Source of the DNA: Gracilaria caudata
Taxonomy: Eukaryota > Rhodophyta > Florideophyceae > Gracilariales > Gracilariaceae
Reading direction: 5' to 3'
Assembly: GCA_030374735.1 (NCBI GenBank)
Contig: JASCIV010000070.1
Span: 3,443 to 54,915, forward strand
DNA: 51,473 nucleotides
The translations under genes and the position numbers were made by a program. The notes under the pieces are model-generated. The model did no database searches and was not told the origin of the DNA. It saw only the letters and a program-made list of their open reading frames with translations. Below, piece by piece: positions 50,003 to 51,473 of this stretch (the stretch's first letter is position 1; every line of letters starts with the position of its first letter).

Positions 50003-50875
50003 ATGCTGCGCACACTCTGTTCGCAAGCGCCACGAGCGTATGCGCGCCACGCGCGTCGTTTCTGCGAGTCCGCCAGCTCCCAACTGCCCGTTCAATCGCG
50101 TCAGTTCGACAACATCCAAGCGTCCGTCGACGACCGCATCGCGCTCATCGAGATCCATCGTCCGCGTCAAATGAACGCGCTCAACGAACAAACCATCCAG
50201 GAAATCACGCACGCCACGCAGGCGTTTGACCACGATCCCACCGTCAACGTGATCATCCTCACGGGCAGCGAGCGCGTGTTTGCGGCCGGCAACGATATCG
50301 AGGAGCTGGCCGCCAACTCGTACCACGCTGCCAGATTTCGACGAGATATTGGCAGCTGGACGGATCGCATTGCGGCTGTGAAGAAGCCAATCATTGCGGC
50401 TGTTTCGGGCTTTGCGCTGGGTGGAGGGTGTGAGTTGGTGATGGCGGCCGACATTGTGATTGCGTCGGAGGACGCTGAGTTTGGACAGCCGGAGGTGCAG
50501 CTGGGCACGTTGCCCAGCGCCGGCGGAACGCAGCGTCTGGTGAGGGCGGTTGGAAAGGCAAAGGCCATGGAACTGGTGCTCACTGGACGCAAGATGGACG
50601 CGAGCGAAGCGGAGAGCGTGGGACTGGTGGCTCGCGTGGCCAGAAAGGGGGAGGCACTCAAGGAGGCCAAGGACGTTGCCGCGGTGATTGCCAGGTATTC
50701 TGTGCCGGTGGTGACGGCCGCGAAGGAATGCGTGAATGTGGCGTTTGAGACTTCGCTATCACAGGGGCTGCTGTTCGAGAAACGGGCGTTTCAAGCTACG
50801 TTTGGGCTGGATGACCAGAGAGAGGGCATGAAGGCGTTCATGGATCAGCGCAAGCCAAGCTTCAAGAACCGATAG
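50003..50875 (+). CDS. Mitochondrial enoyl-CoA hydratase (crotonase family)
   Basis: Hydrates trans-2-enoyl-CoA in fatty-acid and branched-chain amino-acid beta-oxidation. 290 aa from ATG 50003; residues 1-28 are a basic, Ser/Arg-rich mitochondrial presequence (MLRTLCSQAPRAYARHARRF). The crotonase fold is complete: HRPRQMNALNEQ, oxyanion-hole FAAGNDIEEL, GFALGGGCELVMAADI with catalytic Glu144, and FGQPEVQLGTLPSAGGTQRL with catalytic Glu164, the same numbering as rat ECHS1. FEKRAFQATFGLDDQREGMKAF closes the protein. Both catalytic Glu and the closing segment favour short-chain hydratase over hydrolase or isomerase members. With ETF-alpha in the window it fits mitochondrial beta-oxidation. Confidence 0.93.
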   Translation: MLRTLCSQAPRAYARHARRFCESASSQLPVQSRQFDNIQASVDDRIALIEIHRPRQMNALNEQTIQEITHATQAFDHDPTVNVIILTGSERVFAAGNDIEELAANSYHAARFRRDIGSWTDRIAAVKKPIIAAVSGFALGGGCELVMAADIVIASEDAEFGQPEVQLGTLPSAGGTQRLVRAVGKAKAMELVLTGRKMDASEAESVGLVARVARKGEALKEAKDVAAVIARYSVPVVTAAKECVNVAFETSLSQGLLFEKRAFQATFGLDDQREGMKAFMDQRKPSFKNR

Positions 50876-51473
50876 GAGGAGCGCGCGCGAGGAGGAGGGA
50901 CAGGAGGAGCGTTGAAGTGGCGTCATTTTTGTACAAAAATACTTTTTAAAGCGCCGCATTGAGAGCGAAGAGGAGGCGTGTGGATGAAGAAGAACGTGGT
51001 GCTGAATCTGTGTGTGTTGGATGAGTTACTGTAAAAAAAGAAAAAGAATCGTTTTCAGGCGGCGCCTGGAAGAAGAGGGGGGCATGACGAAGAAGAACAC
51101 GCCGAGATTGTGCGTGTTCAAGTTTGATACTGCAGCGATGCAGCGACGACTGCTAACGACAGAGGAGGGGGCGCGCCGAAGAACATGTGGCGTGAATCTG
51201 TATAGATGCGCGGCAATGCTAACGGTAATGTTAGAACGATCAACGCTGAACGGTAGCTCCAAAAAGCGTTGGAGCGCGTGACGGAAGAGGAGGGGCAATG
51301 CGAACGAAGAACTGCATGGGTTAGTCAGTTGTTGCCTCGGCAGCTTGGCGCACCAACGACACATGACGTGCTTCATGCAATGCGCAGAGCGCCCCAACAC
51401 ATGGCACACGTGCCCACGTACGCAGCGCCAGAGCAGCAGAGCCAGCGCGCACACACACACACACACACACAGA
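50876..51473. repeat. Degenerate repeat region and CA microsatellite at window end
   Basis: Four imperfect copies of a unit containing GAGGAGG, a short variable stretch and GAAGAACRYG, sometimes followed by GAATCTGTRT, at about 50970, 51074, 51164 and 51288 (spacing roughly 90-125 bp). A CA dinucleotide run occupies 51450-51471. No gene is supported; a 146-codon minus-strand frame here is Cys/Ser-rich and has no domain. Confidence 0.5.

Noticed and set aside
51026..51466. 146-codon minus-strand frame at the window end
   Set aside because: Begins inside the CA microsatellite and runs through degenerate repeats; Cys/Ser-rich with no domain.
1..51473. CRISPR arrays, insertion sequences, rRNA genes
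   Set aside because: No regularly spaced direct repeats with unique spacers, no transposase or reverse transcriptase frames, no rRNA-like blocks were seen.

Overview
This is a nuclear genomic window from a eukaryote with a compact, intron-poor genome. The eukaryotic calls are firm: U1-70K, cytosolic HSP70, ER protein disulfide isomerase, mitochondrial Rieske protein, ETF-alpha, RNase P/MRP protein POP7 and a UBTD-type protein. Mostly uninterrupted genes, a bifunctional trehalose-phosphate-synthase-like enzyme, and secreted spondin and FG-GAP proteins together suggest a mesophilic red alga. That placement is inference. Only two genes need introns: one of 92 nt, and two of 76 and 96 nt.

Layout. 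0-13.8 kb: a helical unknown protein, a monoglyceride-lipase-like hydrolase, a trehalose-6-P synthase/phosphatase-like protein and a secreted spondin-domain protein, separated by gene-poor stretches. 13.8-25.2 kb is denser: a coiled-coil protein with a kinetochore-like shape, an unknown protein divergent from a mitochondrial carrier, a fusion of two ABM domains with an iron-alcohol-dehydrogenase-like domain divergent from ETF-alpha, the Rieske protein and U1-70K. 25.6-31 kb: HSP70, then a zone rich in inverted repeats holding two recent pseudogenes, a Gfo/Idh/MocA oxidoreductase and a GNAT acetyltransferase. 31.9-41.3 kb: ETHE1 sulfur dioxygenase, a secreted Ser/Pro-repeat protein, a histidine-rich type II membrane protein divergent from PDI, and the UBTD-type protein. 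41.3-44.2 kb is gene-poor. 44.2-46 kb: an FG-GAP protein with a duplicated Cys-rich module. From about 46.2 kb the sequence is visibly richer in G+C and CpG and holds a tight minus-strand run (an unknown small protein, an APC15-like candidate, POP7, another small protein), then a 46-aa protein and mitochondrial enoyl-CoA hydratase.

Functional threads. Rieske protein, ETF-alpha, enoyl-CoA hydratase, ETHE1 and a carrier serve mitochondrial energy and sulfur metabolism. PDI, spondin, FG-GAP, Ser/Pro and His-rich proteins belong to the secretory route. U1-70K and POP7 belong to RNA processing. The most unusual items are the ABM-ABM-dehydrogenase fusion that has lost the family metal ligands, the His-rich membrane protein, two small proteins sharing an unknown motif, a duplicated Cys module, and a two-copy TATA-plus-hairpin element. 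All calls were made by eye from translations; no database search was run. Start codons were set to the first plausible in-frame ATG.
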